Part shown: in pieces, positions 63,846 to 64,000 of the stretch
Layout: the number at the start of each line of letters is the position of its first letter
Numbering within the stretch: the first letter of the stretch is position 1
NCBI RefSeq assembly: GCF_026151205.1
Contig: NC_087072.1
Coordinates: 21,666,103 to 21,730,102 of the forward strand
DNA length: 64,000 nt
Reading direction: 5' to 3'
Origin: Bolinopsis microptera
Lineage: Eukaryota > Ctenophora > Tentaculata > Lobata > Bolinopsidae
The notes under the pieces: model-generated
Seen by the model: only the letters and a program-made list of their open reading frames with translations
The model's database searches: none
What the model was told of the DNA's origin: nothing
Translations under genes and position numbers: made by a program

Positions 63846-64000
63846 CTTTAAAGAAAAATTACAAATGAGGCGTTAGAAGAATAATTTCTGGAAAAAGTTC
63901 TAAATGTTTACAAAAGCGAAAAGTAGTCACTAGTTTTCTGTTAAATAGTTAAATCTGGAGTTAAAAGGTAATTCGTAATACGAATTTAACTTTCAGCATA

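Overview
The window looks like nuclear DNA of an invertebrate animal. It is AT-rich, its genes are split by GT-AG introns, and it is full of transposable elements. I cannot name the species; the mix of non-LTR elements, a Penelope-like element, Merlin, hAT-like MITEs and EGF/CUB genes would suit a cnidarian or a similarly repeat-rich invertebrate. Three host genes can be rebuilt exon by exon, all on the minus strand. They are the 5' end of an ESRP/Fusilli-type splicing regulator (3294-4676), the 3' half of a RecQ-family DNA helicase (23656-25424), and the 3' part of a secreted or cell-surface protein with seven EGF-like domains and two C-terminal CUB domains (51104 to about 63845). The RecQ and EGF/CUB exon phases agree through every junction.

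Layout. 1-3.3 kb: non-coding, probably an ESRP intron. 3.3-4.7 kb: ESRP exons. 4.7-8.6 kb: AT-rich non-coding. 8.6-9.6 kb: a GC-rich mosaic of short repeats with nested MITEs. 11.1-16.0 kb: a non-LTR retrotransposon (minus) whose intact ORF1 joins an AlkB-like 2OG-Fe(II) oxygenase domain to an SGNH-hydrolase domain, while ORF2 is internally deleted. 17-23 kb: diverged, partly tandem duplications. 23.7-25.4 kb: RecQ exons. 25.5-30.3 kb: a TIR-bounded element with poly-G ends, 6-bp direct repeats, two polypyrimidine tracts and a nested 5'-truncated LINE that has its own poly(A) and 14-bp target-site duplication. 30.7-31.7 kb: an internally deleted Merlin transposon with an 8-bp duplication. 33.5 kb: a 90-bp poly-G/poly-C-ended element. 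35.9-40.1 kb: a nearly complete CR1-like LINE broken only by 1-nt homopolymer indels. 41.3-42.3 kb: a second GC-rich repeat mosaic. 43.0-45.8 kb: an intact Penelope-like element with RT and GIY-YIG domains. 46.1-46.5 kb: a palindrome-rich tract. 47.2-50 kb: a duplicated exon-like block whose two copies were hit by different hAT-type elements. 51-64 kb: the EGF/CUB gene, whose introns hold minisatellites and a 35-bp-stem hairpin.

The mobile elements interact mainly by nesting. Two MITE families (about 80 bp and 94 bp) and a 399-bp element all leave 8-bp duplications, as hAT transposases do, and two insertions can be compared with a related unfilled copy inside this window. The most unusual protein is the AlkB-coiled-coil-SGNH ORF1.
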